NCBI GenBank assembly: GCA_009363875.1
Contig: CM018696.1
Span: 89,798,215 to 89,862,214, forward strand
Reading direction: 5' to 3'
DNA from: Mikania micrantha
Taxonomy: Eukaryota; Streptophyta; Magnoliopsida; Asterales; Asteraceae
Length of the DNA: 64,000 nt
Under the pieces are notes generated by a model. That model saw only the letters and a list, made by a program, of their open reading frames with translations, searched no databases and was not told the DNA's origin. A program made the position numbers and the translations under genes. Below, piece by piece: positions 1 through 10,574 of this stretch (its first letter is position 1; each line of letters opens with the position of its first letter).

Positions 1-1
1 G

Positions 2-700
2 ACTGAGGAGAGTCGACGCAGGATCGACAGCATCGTGGCTCAGGTAGATGCTGAGATGGAGCGACGCACCCAAATGCTAGCCAGGGAGCGATACTGGGGA
101 TGGTTGCCTAACCTCCTACGAGACTGGGTAGTGGGAGAGCGGGTGCCTACGCCACGATACAGGGGCGATACCTCAGAGGGTCCACGACTGCCGGCACTTG
201 GGATGCCGATGGAGAGAGCCTTCGCGGCTCATGTTGCTGTAACCCGGCGGGAGCTTCGGAGAAACGCCGAGCTGTCCGACGAGGTTCGTGTTCTTCGCGA
301 GAAGAACGATCGCCTGGAAAGGCGAAGCGACCGACTGGAGGAGCAGAACGATCGCTTGGAGGAACAGGTGGAGACATTACGTCTCCAGGTATCTCAGCTC
401 ATGTCTCAGCATGGCCAGATAGTTGATGTCATGCAGGAGCATGACGGGCGTATTACTGAGAATCGGACGGATATAGCCGGGACTCAGGCGATGGTGCAGG
501 CGAGTGACGCCATGCTTAACGCATGGGCGGCACAATTTATCGAGGAGCCGCCAGCTGAGGATGACGGACCACAGTTCGAGGCCGAGGACCTCGAGGAGGG
601 AGAGTTTGATGAGGATCCCGACGAGGATCCGGAGGAGGACGATGACGATGATGGGGACGCAGCTAGTGACATCTCTCATGTCTCCATGGATTCGGATTAG
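2..700 (+). CDS. Accessory acidic coiled-coil ORF upstream of gag (5' partial)
   Basis: The frame is open from the left window edge to a TAG at 698-700, so the true start is outside; the first in-frame ATG visible is at 56. The visible product is about 232 residues. The middle is rich in E, R, L and Q with heptad-like spacing (DRLERRSDRLEEQNDRLEEQ), predicting a coiled coil. The last about 50 residues are very acidic (runs of D and E) and end SMDSD. No enzymatic motif is visible. It lies before gag in the sense orientation of the element and is separated from the gag start at 973 by an AT-rich gap, so it would be read from the element's own leader. I do not recognise it as a host gene. It may be a captured or lineage-specific retrotransposon ORF; element C in this window has no equivalent. 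Confidence 0.55.
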   Translation, partial: TEESRRRIDSIVAQVDAEMERRTQMLARERYWGWLPNLLRDWVVGERVPTPRYRGDTSEGPRLPALGMPMERAFAAHVAVTRRELRRNAELSDEVRVLREKNDRLERRSDRLEEQNDRLEEQVETLRLQVSQLMSQHGQIVDVMQEHDGRITENRTDIAGTQAMVQASDAMLNAWAAQFIEEPPAEDDGPQFEAEDLEEGEFDEDPDEDPEEDDDDDGDAASDISHVSMDSD

Positions 701-972
701 TAGATTTTCTTATTTTGTACTGTCTTTCTTTTATCTCATTTTGGTCTAGACGAGCGGGATGTGCTCGGAGAACTCGCATTGTACTTTCTTTTCAAATTAT
801 TGTACTTCAGGGTTGATGTTAATGAAAATTATGCTTTATTATTGCCTACTTTATTATTGTGATTACTGTAAACTGAAATCTCTGTTATGACATCTGACTT
901 GACTTCTGACATGGCAACTGGCTAACACCCCGACTGATGCTAACTGACATTCTAACCTTTCCGTATAGAAAC

Positions 973-1152
973 ATGTCTGGGAGAGGATCTAATGCTCTTC
1001 GACTCAAACGCAAGGCCGAAAAGGCCAGAATCGACATGATGGTTGAACGAAAGTTCAACAAGGTGCTTGCCGAATACGAGGCAAACCGTCACACTAGCGA
1101 CACTAGTGACACCACTAACGGTACAAACCCCTACCTAACCCCACTAACTTAG
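973..1152 (+). pseudogene. N-terminal piece of gag of element D, separated by a frame break
   Basis: Starts MSGRGSNALRLKRKAEKARI, basic and lysine/arginine-rich like gag N-termini, and stops at a TAG at 1150-1152. The gag core continues in another frame (1158 onward), so a frameshift lies between about 1120 and 1230. A possible splice acceptor (ccgtatag) sits just before this ATG, so a spliced arrangement cannot be excluded. Function: start of the capsid precursor. Likely inactive as it stands. Confidence 0.5.
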
Positions 1153-1157
1153 TACAT

Positions 1158-4100
1158 GTGACTGTAACACTAACGCGTTATATCAAACTCCGAAACGCAG
1201 GACCCCATGGGAGCATAGCAAAAGGGTGTTCGTTCAAAGCCTTCTTGAGCTGCCACCCTCACAAATTCCAGGGTACAGAAGGAGCGGTTGGATTACTCCG
1301 TTGGATCGAGAAACTGGAATCGGTCTTTGCTATGGCCGAATGCTCGGAGGAGAACCGAGTAAAGTATGCCACCGGAATTCTTGAGGGACCTGCCCTCACC
1401 GGGTGGAATACACATGTCCAAACTCTCGGACTCGAGACTGCCAACACCATTCCGTGGGAGGAGTTCACCGGGATGTTTCGCGAAGAGTACTGCCCACGTG
1501 ACGAGATCAGGAAACTGGAGGAGGAATTTTGGGTGCACAAAATGATGGGTTCGGAAATCGAGAAATACTGCACTCGATTTCATGAATTGTGCAAGCTGTG
1601 TCCGGCAATGGTGACGCCGGAATACAAGAAAATCGAGCAATTCATCAGTGGGTTGCCCGAACAGATCCAAAGTATGGTGACTGCCGCTGATCTCTCCACC
1701 ATCCAACCACTGATTCGCTTGGCACATAAGTTGACAGACCAGGCAGTAGCTCAGGGGAAACTGCCTAAGAGGGGTGAACACCTGAAACCCCAGGAAATCA
1801 AGCGAAAGTGGGAACCCAACAATAACCATACCTTCTCACCACAACAATCAGCTCAACACCGACCCGCACCTGCAAAAGTCTTCACTGCCACCCAACCAAA
1901 CAGTCAGGACAAGGGGGGGTATCATGGCAACAACCCCAAATGCAACAACTGCTCATACCACCATCATGGCCCATGCCGAAGAGTTCGGTGCACCAACTGT
2001 GGCAAGAACGGACACCTGGCCAAAGAATGTCGATCCAACCCCAACCCTAACCTCAACAAGGATAATACATTGAAGGGGTGCTTCACCTGCGGAAAGCCGG
2101 GGCACATGCGCCGAGATTGTCCCCAGAAAAAGAATGCAGGTGGCAACCCGGCTAGGGGTCGGGCATTCGTGATCGGATCTGGTGAAGCTAAAGATGATCC
2201 GAACGTCGTCACCGGTACGTTCCTTTTAAATAATGTCTACGCTAGTATATTATTTGATACTGGTGCCGATAGGAGTTTTATCTCTAGCGACTTTAGCAAC
2301 TTACTTAATATGACACCAACACCACTAGACTATAAGTACACCGTAGAGTTAGCAGACGGCAAGCTGATCGAAGCACAATATATCATCAGGGGATGTGTTC
2401 TAACACTAGCGGACCATCAACTGGTGATTGACCTGATGCCGGTAACTCTCGGGAGCTTCGACGTGGTGATTGGAATGGATTGGCTATCTGCAACCCACGC
2501 CGAGATCGTGTGCAATGAGAAGATTGTGCGAATTGCGTTGCCAAGTGGAGAGCAGATCTCAATCCAGGGAGAACGACGCGAGATACCATTAAACATTATG
2601 TCGTGCATGAAGGCAAGCAAATACCTGCAGAAAGGATACACAGCTATTTTGGCTCTGATCTCCGAACAACCTAGGAAGGAACGGAAGATTGAGGACATCG
2701 ATGTTGTTCGCGATTACCCGGAAGTTTTTCCTGACGATCTACCGGGGCTACCACCAGCACGGCAAGTGGAGTTCCAGATAGATTTAACCCCCGGAGCAGC
2801 ACCAATAGCCAAGGCACCATACCGATTGGCTCCTACTGAAATGCAAGAACTATCTAACCAACTGCAAGAGTTGTTAGATAAAGGATTTATCCGACCGAGC
2901 TTCTCACCTTGGGGAGCACCGGTCTTGTTCGTTAAAAAGAAAGACGGTTCATTCCGTATGTGTATAGACTACCGAGAACTGAACAAGGTAACGATCAAAA
3001 ATCGATACCCCCTACCACGAATAGACGACCTGTTTGATCAACTACAAGGGTCAAGCTTCTATTCAAAAATCGATTTGAGATCGGGTTACCATCAACTCAG
3101 GATACAGGAGGACGACATACCAAAGACAGCATTCAGGACGCGATACGGACATTACGAGTTTCTAGTCATGCCTTTTGGACTGACTAACGCACCGGCAGTA
3201 TTCATGGATCTCATGAATCGGGTGTGTAAACCATATCTCGATAAGTTCGTAATTGTATTTATTGATGACGTCTTGATCTACTCTAAGACTCAGGAAGAAC
3301 ATGCCGATCACTTGAGACGTGTCCTAGAACTACTGAAGAAGGAACAAGTATACGCGAAATTCTCCAAATGTGATTTTTGGATTCGCGAAGTTCAGTTCCT
3401 TGGGCACGTAGTAAACGAGAAAGGGATACATGTAGACCCAGCCAAGATCGAAGCAATCAAGAATTGGACAGCGCCTAAGACTCCAACTGAGGTGCGACAG
3501 TTCTTAGGATTGGCCGGATACTACAGACGGTTTATCGAGGGATTCTCAAAGATCGCGCAATCATTGACTTCCCTCACACACAAAGACAAGAAATTCGAAT
3601 GGGGAGAAAAACAAGACGCTGCTTTCGATCTGTTGAAGCAGAAATTGTGCAGTGCACCAATCTTATCGCTACCAGACGGGTGCGAGGATTTTGTGGTGTA
3701 CTGTGACGCATCAAAGCAAGGACTCGGTTGCGTGCTGATGCAACGTGAGAAAGTTATAGCCTATGCGTCACGACAATTGAAAGTGCACGAAAAGAACTAC
3801 ACAACTCACGATTTGGAGTTGGGAGCCGTAGTGTTCGCACTAAAGATCTGGCGACACTATCTGTACGGCACCAAGTGCACAGTATTTACTGATCATAAGA
3901 GCCTACAACACATTTTTGACCAAAAGGAGCTGAACATGAGACAGCGCAGATGGGTCGAATTGATAGGTGATTATGATTGTGCAATCAAATATCATCCCGG
4001 TAAAGCCAATGTAGTAGCCGACGCACTAAGCCGGAAGGAAACAACCAAACGCGTACGTGCACTACAACTTACCATCCACTCCGAGCTACCAAATCAAATT

Positions 4101-5534
4101 CGGATCGCACAACAAGAAGCGTTGAAAACCGAAAACCTCACTCTCGAAGCCATGAGAGGGATGGACAAACAGATGAAACAGAGGGATGACGGAGCATACT
4201 ACCTAATGGACCGAATTTGGATTCCACGCTACGGGGATTTGAGAGAAGTAGTGATGGATGAAGCTCACAAGAGTCGATACTCAGTACATCCAGGTTCTGA
4301 CAAGATGTACCACGATCTAAAGGCAACTTATTGGTGGCCTAACATGAAGTCAGAAATCGCAACGTATGTGAGTAAGTGTCTGACTTGCTCAAAGGTCAAG
4401 GTAGAATACCAGAAGCCTTCGGGATTACTCCAACAGCCAGAAATCCCGGTATGGAAATGGGAACAGATTTCCATGGATTTCATCACAAAGCTACCAAAGA
4501 CCACAAGTGGTTGCGATACCATCTGGGTTATCGTAAACCGACTTACGAAATCGGCACACTTCCTGCCGATCAAAGAAACTGATAAATTGGAAAAGTTGAC
4601 CCGAATCTACTTGAAGGAAATCGTATCCAGACACGGAGTCCCGACCTCCATAATATCAGACCGAGACAGCCATTTCACGGCTCACTTTTGGAAGTCCTTA
4701 CTCAAGGCACTCGGGACGAGGTTGGATATGAGTACTGCTTATCACCCACAAACGGATGGTCAGAGTGAACGAACCATCCAGACCTTGGAAGACATGCTTC
4801 GAGCCTGTGTGATAGACTTTGGTAACAGCTGGGAGACTCACTTACCGTTGGTAGAGTTCTCATATAATAACAGCTACCACACCAGCATTGGAGCTGCACC
4901 GTTTGAAGCACTTTACGGACGCAAGTGCAGATCACCACTTTGTTGGGCGGAAGTTGGGGAAAGCCAACTGACCGGACCCGAGCTTGTGCATGAAACAACT
5001 GAAAAGATCGTGCAAATTCGTAACAGGATGGCAGCAGCTCGAGATCGACAAAAGAGCAATGCCGACAAGAGGCGCAAACCTTTGGAATTCCAAGTAGGAG
5101 ACCGAGTACTTCTTAAAGTCTCTCCTTGGAAGGGAGTGATCCGGTTCGGAAAGCGGGGAAAGCTAAACCCTCGCTATATAGGACCATTCGAGATCACTAA
5201 ACGGATAGGCCCCGTGGCCTACGAACTACAGCTACCACAGGAATTGAGTAGCGTACACAATGTGTTCCACGTTTCAAACCTCAGGAAATGCTTATCAGAC
5301 GAAACGCTCGCGATTCCTTTGGAGGAAATCCAGATTGATGAACAACTTCACTTCGTCGAGGAACCGGTAGAAATTATGGACCGGGAACTCAAGAAGTTGA
5401 AACACAGTAAGATACCCATTGTAAAAGTTCGATGGAACTCACGACGAGGACCGGAATACACCTGGGAACGGGAGGATCAGATGAAGAAGAAATACCCTCA
5501 CCTATTCGCCGAACAAACCAACACCGGCACATGA
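1158..5534 (+). CDS. Gag-pol polyprotein of Tekay-type element D
   Basis: Long frame of 1458 codons; the first about 30 residues before CSFKAFLSC are probably out-of-frame leader, so the printed start is only the first ATG. Order: gag capsid (about 35-200), CCHC knuckles at about 278-291 (CTNCGKNGHLAKEC) and 308-321 (CFTCGKPGHMRRDC), aspartic protease LFDTGADRSF (about 364), RT with VFIDDVLIYS (about 701), RNase H starting YCDASKQGLG (about 846), integrase HHCC zinc region (about 1040-1075) and DDE core, and a chromodomain in the last about 55 residues. The first catalytic Asp of the integrase core is replaced: the motif reads VIVNRLTKSAHF with AAC at 4536-4538 (residue 1127), where relatives, including element C here, have Asp. 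The later D and E (SDRDSHFT, QTDGQSER) are present. Integration activity is therefore doubtful despite the open frame. Confidence 0.9.
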   Translation: MTVTLTRYIKLRNAGPHGSIAKGCSFKAFLSCHPHKFQGTEGAVGLLRWIEKLESVFAMAECSEENRVKYATGILEGPALTGWNTHVQTLGLETANTIPWEEFTGMFREEYCPRDEIRKLEEEFWVHKMMGSEIEKYCTRFHELCKLCPAMVTPEYKKIEQFISGLPEQIQSMVTAADLSTIQPLIRLAHKLTDQAVAQGKLPKRGEHLKPQEIKRKWEPNNNHTFSPQQSAQHRPAPAKVFTATQPNSQDKGGYHGNNPKCNNCSYHHHGPCRRVRCTNCGKNGHLAKECRSNPNPNLNKDNTLKGCFTCGKPGHMRRDCPQKKNAGGNPARGRAFVIGSGEAKDDPNVVTGTFLLNNVYASILFDTGADRSFISSDFSNLLNMTPTPLDYKYTVELADGKLIEAQYIIRGCVLTLADHQLVIDLMPVTLGSFDVVIGMDWLSATHAEIVCNEKIVRIALPSGEQISIQGERREIPLNIMSCMKASKYLQKGYTAILALISEQPRKERKIEDIDVVRDYPEVFPDDLPGLPPARQVEFQIDLTPGAAPIAKAPYRLAPTEMQELSNQLQELLDKGFIRPSFSPWGAPVLFVKKKDGSFRMCIDYRELNKVTIKNRYPLPRIDDLFDQLQGSSFYSKIDLRSGYHQLRIQEDDIPKTAFRTRYGHYEFLVMPFGLTNAPAVFMDLMNRVCKPYLDKFVIVFIDDVLIYSKTQEEHADHLRRVLELLKKEQVYAKFSKCDFWIREVQFLGHVVNEKGIHVDPAKIEAIKNWTAPKTPTEVRQFLGLAGYYRRFIEGFSKIAQSLTSLTHKDKKFEWGEKQDAAFDLLKQKLCSAPILSLPDGCEDFVVYCDASKQGLGCVLMQREKVIAYASRQLKVHEKNYTTHDLELGAVVFALKIWRHYLYGTKCTVFTDHKSLQHIFDQKELNMRQRRWVELIGDYDCAIKYHPGKANVVADALSRKETTKRVRALQLTIHSELPNQIRIAQQEALKTENLTLEAMRGMDKQMKQRDDGAYYLMDRIWIPRYGDLREVVMDEAHKSRYSVHPGSDKMYHDLKATYWWPNMKSEIATYVSKCLTCSKVKVEYQKPSGLLQQPEIPVWKWEQISMDFITKLPKTTSGCDTIWVIVNRLTKSAHFLPIKETDKLEKLTRIYLKEIVSRHGVPTSIISDRDSHFTAHFWKSLLKALGTRLDMSTAYHPQTDGQSERTIQTLEDMLRACVIDFGNSWETHLPLVEFSYNNSYHTSIGAAPFEALYGRKCRSPLCWAEVGESQLTGPELVHETTEKIVQIRNRMAAARDRQKSNADKRRKPLEFQVGDRVLLKVSPWKGVIRFGKRGKLNPRYIGPFEITKRIGPVAYELQLPQELSSVHNVFHVSNLRKCLSDETLAIPLEEIQIDEQLHFVEEPVEIMDRELKKLKHSKIPIVKVRWNSRRGPEYTWEREDQMKKKYPHLFAEQTNTGT

Positions 5535-5561
5535 ACTGAATTTCGGGACGAAATTCCCAAC

Positions 5562-5574
5562 AACTAGGGGATGA
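5562..5574 (+). other. Polypurine tract of element D
   Basis: aactaggggatga directly abuts the 3' LTR start (TGTGACACC). A purine-rich stretch at this place primes plus-strand DNA synthesis in LTR elements. The same arrangement is seen before the 3' LTR of element C. Confidence 0.6.
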
Positions 5575-5920
5575 TGTGACACCTCGTAATTTCCAGGTCA
5601 GCAACTCTATTATTTTTAATAATAATGTTTATTATTATTTCATACGTGGCACTAGAATAAATGCATTTAGTGTGACACGTGGCACAACAGTCTGAACACT
5701 CCGATAATTCGATGAATTATCGCACGAAACTCGCACGTGTCTTGAATGACGAACGTTGGTGAACGGATCAAACTGTAACACGAAAACACTGCACTTAGGT
5801 TCGGTGAACCTAAATTAGTTAGAACAAGGCCTATGTGTCAAGAAACGATGATCGTATTCGAGAAATACGAAAGAATCGGTTCAAAACAATGAAAATGGGC
5901 CTATTGGGCTCCACCGAGAC

Positions 5921-6131
5921 CCATCGCGTACCGCGATGGGCACCCAATTGGGCTTTCGCGGTACGCGAAGCTCGAGCGGGAGAATTTGAATTCTCCGGAA
6001 AACGTCGCGGTACGCGACGACCGATCATCTTCCACCACCGCGGTACGCGGCGTGTTTCGGGAACAGAATGATTATTTTAAACGCCGCGGTACGCGGGGAT
6101 GCTTTTTTTGGCCGGTGTCGCGGTACGCGAC
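5921..6131 (+). repeat. Six CGCGGTACGCG interrupted palindromes in the U3 of LTR D
   Basis: Copies at 5921-5939 (reverse form), 5955-5969, 6004-6018, 6038-6050, 6084-6096 and 6117-6131. The core CGCG-GTA-CGCG is constant while flanking bases change in a paired way (TT..AA, GT..AC, CC..GG), as expected if the stem is what is kept. The cluster lies just upstream of the TATA-like box. Confidence 0.85.
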
Positions 6132-6152
6132 AGGCCTAGAGCCGCAAAAATC

Positions 6153-6161
6153 TTTATAAAA
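6153..6161 (+). promoter_or_regulatory. TATA-like box in LTR D
   Basis: tttataaaa in a suitable place, following the palindrome cluster and preceding a C-rich leader. Likely the pol II promoter of the element. Judged by motif and position only. Confidence 0.5.
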
Positions 6162-6634
6162 CCAAGTTTAATCATTTTGTTCACCCCTTCACACAATCCC
6201 TCGACTGATAACCCTCTGAGCGGCCACCATCACCCTGTTACACCACCATTAGCCACATTTGAGCCATCTAGAAGCCATTGGAGCCCATCCTTGGAGGTTT
6301 TGAAGACTTGTAGAGGCTAGAACGCATCAACCTTCATCTTGGACGAGTGGAACTGCTACAGAGACGATTTCCAGAAGCCTTAGAAGCCTCTAGTTCTGTT
6401 CCATCGAGATTCAAACATTCAAAGAAGCCTTAGAGGTAGTTTCTATGGTTAATCTTGCTTAAAACACTCACTAGGCACACATGCAAGCCTTGTAGGCTAC
6501 ATGCATCACCATTATCACATTATCCATGAATTTTTGATGTTGTTAATCAGTTATTGAATGTGTTTGCTACTGATTTGATGAAATGATGGTGATCTATGAT
6601 GATACTATTAAGATTTAATGGCTATTTGTTGATT

Positions 6635-7445
6635 TTACTAAGAAATGGTTACTTTGATCCACATGCATGCACGATCCATGATGTGTTTGACGATTTTTGA
6701 TATTGAAATGTTGCTAGATGTGTTATTGATGATGTTCTACATGATTTAGGATGTTTGATTATGTCAAAAATGGTCATTTGATGATTATTACTAAAAATAG
6801 TAACTTTTATGTTACATATTGGTGATTTTTGATGAAATAACCACATGCATGTGTTTAGATCTATATGTTATGCTTAAAATAATGATAGAAAGTTAACATG
6901 AGGATTATTAGTACATTTGGATGGTTAAAATCGTTAAAAATATGATTTTTGTAAGTATTACTATAAATAGAAACTTTTTGACACAAGTATGTAAATGTTT
7001 GATGGAAATGATGATGTATTGAGTCTAAGATGCTTGTTTAGTGATTTCATGATAATATGAAAGGGTTATGTCGATTGGGAGACTTGAATTTGATTATTTT
7101 CGTAAGTTACTAAAAATAGTAACTTTATTTCGCCAAGTCAATAAATTGTCACATGTTAGTTGTAACAAGCATGATTAATAGACTATTTAGGACTAATATG
7201 AGGATATTAGATGATGTTAATTGTTAAACTTGTGGAAATATGCTTATTTTAGAAACTTTCCAAAAATGGAAACTTTTATGCGTAAACTATGCTAAACCGG
7301 CTATGTGTAACTATGTGCTATGTGATAACATGCTCATCTAGGATAAATATGCATGTTAGAATAATCGGAGTATGATTTTATGCATAACCTGCCAAGTATG
7401 GAAACTTTCCTAAAATAGGAACTTACCATAAATAGTAAGTTTCCT
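6635..7445 (+). repeat. Spaced TTACT..AGTAA palindromes in LTR D
   Basis: A motif close to TTACTAAAAATAGTAA followed by CTTT recurs at 6635-6655, 6787-6808, 6956-6979, 7104-7126, 7251-7277 and twice within 7396-7445. Spacing is about 145-170 bases. Each copy can form a short hairpin. The sequence between copies is AT-rich and only loosely similar, suggesting an old tandem repeat whose palindrome has been kept. Confidence 0.75.
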
Positions 7446-8534
7446 CATAGGAATGATTTTGGTATCCGTACACTTCACACGACACTAAAACCGCACGACA
7501 CACAAACACTTGATCCAAACCGTCACCAACGGGTCGTTAGGACAAACACGATCGACACGGTCAAACACGGTCAACTCGACCTACATAACCACTTAGTGTT
7601 GTTGAACACTAACACGGTCCGGTGAGACCCACACTTGTGAACACAAACTCATAGTACCTATGTGATATAGGTGACTACTAGCTGGCAAGCTACACTTACT
7701 CTTTTGAGCTAACGCATAACATAAACTCAGGTGAGTTTACGGCCCCACTTTTACTCTTTAATTGCTTTTACTCAACTTTGGGGTGAGAATACTATGCAAC
7801 TGTTTTAGATGTATGACTGGTATGTTGTAAAACTATTTTCGAGTGTACCCTTTATCGCATAAAGCCCTCACTTATCCTTACCGTCAGTTGTATGACAAAC
7901 GAGTCGTTATTACGTAGTACTACTGGGTTTGACTAGCCCCACTCGGCAACAACGTTGACTGGATGTCATAACGAGTGTAATATCGATGTTGATGTCGGGT
8001 TCAGTGATGACCCGCGGAGGCAAACGGAAACAGTCGAGTTTCGGTAAGATGACATGACACACTCACGGATCGTAGTATCCACAACTAAACTTAACATACC
8101 CAGTATATGTCTGTTTACTTTTCAGTCTGTCTAAACCTGTGAACTCACCAACTTTATAGTTGACATTTTTTTCGCATGTATTCTCAGGTAATTAACGGAG
8201 CTTACGCTAGGATACACACAAGGACGCATTAAGGAGTCTGATCAGCATGTAGACTCGTGTCCTAGGCGTTGTGTGCATTTGATATGTTTTAAAAACAATT
8301 TAAACATTTGTAGTGTCTGTTGCAAACAATTACTTTCCGCTGCAAACACATGTATTTCTGATGTCCAATATTTTCCGCTGCTTATTGAATGGAACTTGTA
8401 TTGCTTTATAAACTGTGTGAATGTGTAACTCATATAGAGTCATTCTATATGACCAAGAGCTATGATCCTGGCCACGTCACACCCACGTGGACTGACACCA
8501 CGAGTGGGAATTTGGGGGTGTGACATAACACCAC

Positions 8535-9480
8535 ACATACATGTGCATATTTCCAATTTACCATTTGTTCACACGCCTTGTGAATCAATTACATGGGAAT
8601 TGCAGGTTTTATGTTCACACACCTTGTGAATCCAAAACATGCGCTTTACCAATCCAACATCTACACATTCGTAGATCGCCACACATTCACACACCGTATG
8701 ACTCATGCAGCCATAATAACCACCATCATGATCACGGCATGTTTACACACATTGTGAATCATGCAGCAAACATAACCACTATCACGACCACGGCATGTTC
8801 ACACACCTTGTGAATCATGCAGCAACGATAACCACAATCATAATCACGGCATGTTCACACACACTGTGAATCATGCAGCAACAATAACCACAATCACGAT
8901 AATGGCATGTTCACACACCTTGTGAATCATGCAGCAACGATAACCATAATCATGATAACGGCATGTTCACACACCTTGTGAATCTATTACATTGGAATTA
9001 CATGTCTTATGTTCACACACCTTGTGAATCAGCATGCACATTTCCAATCCACCATTTGTTCACACACCTTGTGAATCTATTACATTGGAATTACATGTCT
9101 TATGTTCACACACCTTGTGAATCAGCATGCACATTTCCAATCCACCATTTGTTCACACACCTTGTGAATCTATTACATTGGAATTACATGTCTTATGTTC
9201 ACACACCTTGTGAATCAGCATGCACATTTTCAATCCACCATTTGTTCACACACATTGTGAATCAATTACATTGGAATTGCAAGTTTTTTATGTTCACACA
9301 CCTTGTGAATCCAAACATGCACATTACCAATTCAACATTTGTTCACACACCTTGTGAATCAATTACATTGGAATTGCAAGTTTTATGTTCACACACCTTG
9401 TGAATCTAAACATGCACATTACCAATTCAACATCTACGCATTCGTAGATCACCACATGTTCACACACACTGTGAATCATG
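8535..9480 (+). repeat. Array of about 18 TTCACACACCTTGTGAATC interrupted palindromes
   Basis: The 19-20 base core (TTCACA-cacc-TTGTGAA) recurs from 8567 to 9475 at 46-72 base spacing. Three spacer types alternate: a 55-56 base unit containing catgcagcaa (8683-8963, again at 9458), a 46-base unit containing tattacattgg, and a 47-base unit containing agcatgcacattt. The last two form a dimer repeated about three times between 8964 and 9242. Open frames through it are by-products of the repeat. Confidence 0.9.
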
Positions 9481-10574
9481 CAACAATAATAACCACAATC
9501 ATTTATATAAACACCAAAATCATATTGATTAATCCCCGGTTCATCCGGTTATTCCAATGCAAATATATTGCATACACGTTTCTCATAGAAACACCACAAC
9601 ACAAACTAAAGGATTTCTCATCCATTAGTTTCAATCACATATCAGGCACACAAGTAGACTCATTCTACTTCTTATATGTAATGTTACAGTAAGTTGGGTA
9701 ACTTACCTGGTTCAAGCGGTTGTTCACTTCCTACAACCTCTTTTCCACTTCTGTGAATTGTCACTTGACTTTCACCACCAACACCTAGTTGCATATTCAC
9801 ACATATACAACTATATTCAATACATATAACACATACAATCAAGTTCAACTCACTTGACTGGTTTGACTTTCTCAAAGTCAACTTATCGCATAATTGACTA
9901 TATCCTACTATTTTGAGTAAGTTGTAGTCAATTATTATAATTAATCATACCCTATGCCTCTCTTAGGCATTTCCTCAAATAATTGATGTTTATTATATTA
10001 GTTACGATCTTTAATCATTTTTATTATTTAAAATTCATTTATGATCATAACTGCTAATAATTTTTAACATCAATATATCAAAATCATCATTTAACCCATG
10101 GATCATAATCCATATTTCATCTAAAATCATATTCCACCCATTTCTACTAGTTATCACACCATGCTATGGGTTTCATAACAACCGGACATTATCCCGGCTT
10201 CAAAACGAAGATTTCACCATCAAAATATCAAGTTCTTCGTTTCTAACAACCCTTAGTTATCAACTAGGCAATAATCAATACCCATAATCATAGTATTACA
10301 CTCAAAACTAGATTTAATCCACATACTATTAAACTAATAGGAGAGATAGAATCATTACCTTTTTGAACGAAGTTCTCGGATGAAAACGACGATCAAAACT
10401 TGTAAACACGATCCCCGGTACGATCTATAGGTTTAGAAGGCTTCAAATATGAGTTTTGATGCTCAGAAATTCGTCTGGTATGCTTTTGGGACGTCTGAGT
10501 TCGAAGAAAGTAAAAATAAATAATTTCTTCATCAAATTCTGATAAGATCAACAATTTTTCAAACCGCCACTCCC

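Larger units (their letters stand above)
1..8525 (+). mobile_element. Tekay-type Ty3/gypsy element D, 5' end outside the window
   Basis: Internal region plus 3' LTR of a chromovirus. Order seen: an accessory acidic ORF, gag, two CCHC knuckles, protease, reverse transcriptase, RNase H, integrase and a C-terminal chromodomain, then a purine-rich tract, then an LTR running TGTGACACC...GGGTGTGACA. The 5' LTR, primer-binding site and left target duplication lie before base 1, so the pair of LTRs cannot be compared. The 5 bases after the LTR (taaca) would be the right target duplication. The insertion host on the right looks like LTR family E. Clade assignment to Tekay is from the RT/IN sequence style and chromodomain, not from a tree. 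Confidence 0.9.
5575..8525 (+). repeat. 3' LTR of element D (about 2.95 kb)
   Basis: Begins TGTGACACC straight after the polypurine tract and ends GGGGGTGTGACA at 8525, giving TG...CA ends. It contains six copies of a CGCGGTACGCG palindrome (5921-6131), a TATA-like box (6153), a set of TTACT...AGTAA palindromes (6635-7445), a candidate splice donor at 6436 and a candidate acceptor at 8187. No protein-coding frame of note. Confidence 0.85.

Noticed and set aside
377..679. Minus-strand frames opposite the acidic ORF
   Set aside because: Ser- and Leu-rich readings are mirror images of the Glu/Asp-rich codons on the plus strand.
5831..6071. Short frames on both strands through the CGCGGTACGCG cluster
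   Set aside because: The GC-rich palindromes lack stops by composition; no homology or start context.
8535..9480. CRISPR array
   Set aside because: Eukaryotic nuclear DNA, spacers are only three recurring types, repeat copies vary, and no cas genes exist; it is an LTR minisatellite.
8541..9692. Open frames reading MFTHLVN-type repeats
   Set aside because: They are translations of the TTCACACACCTTGTGAATC array; the periodic peptide follows from the repeat and no start, promoter or homology supports a gene.
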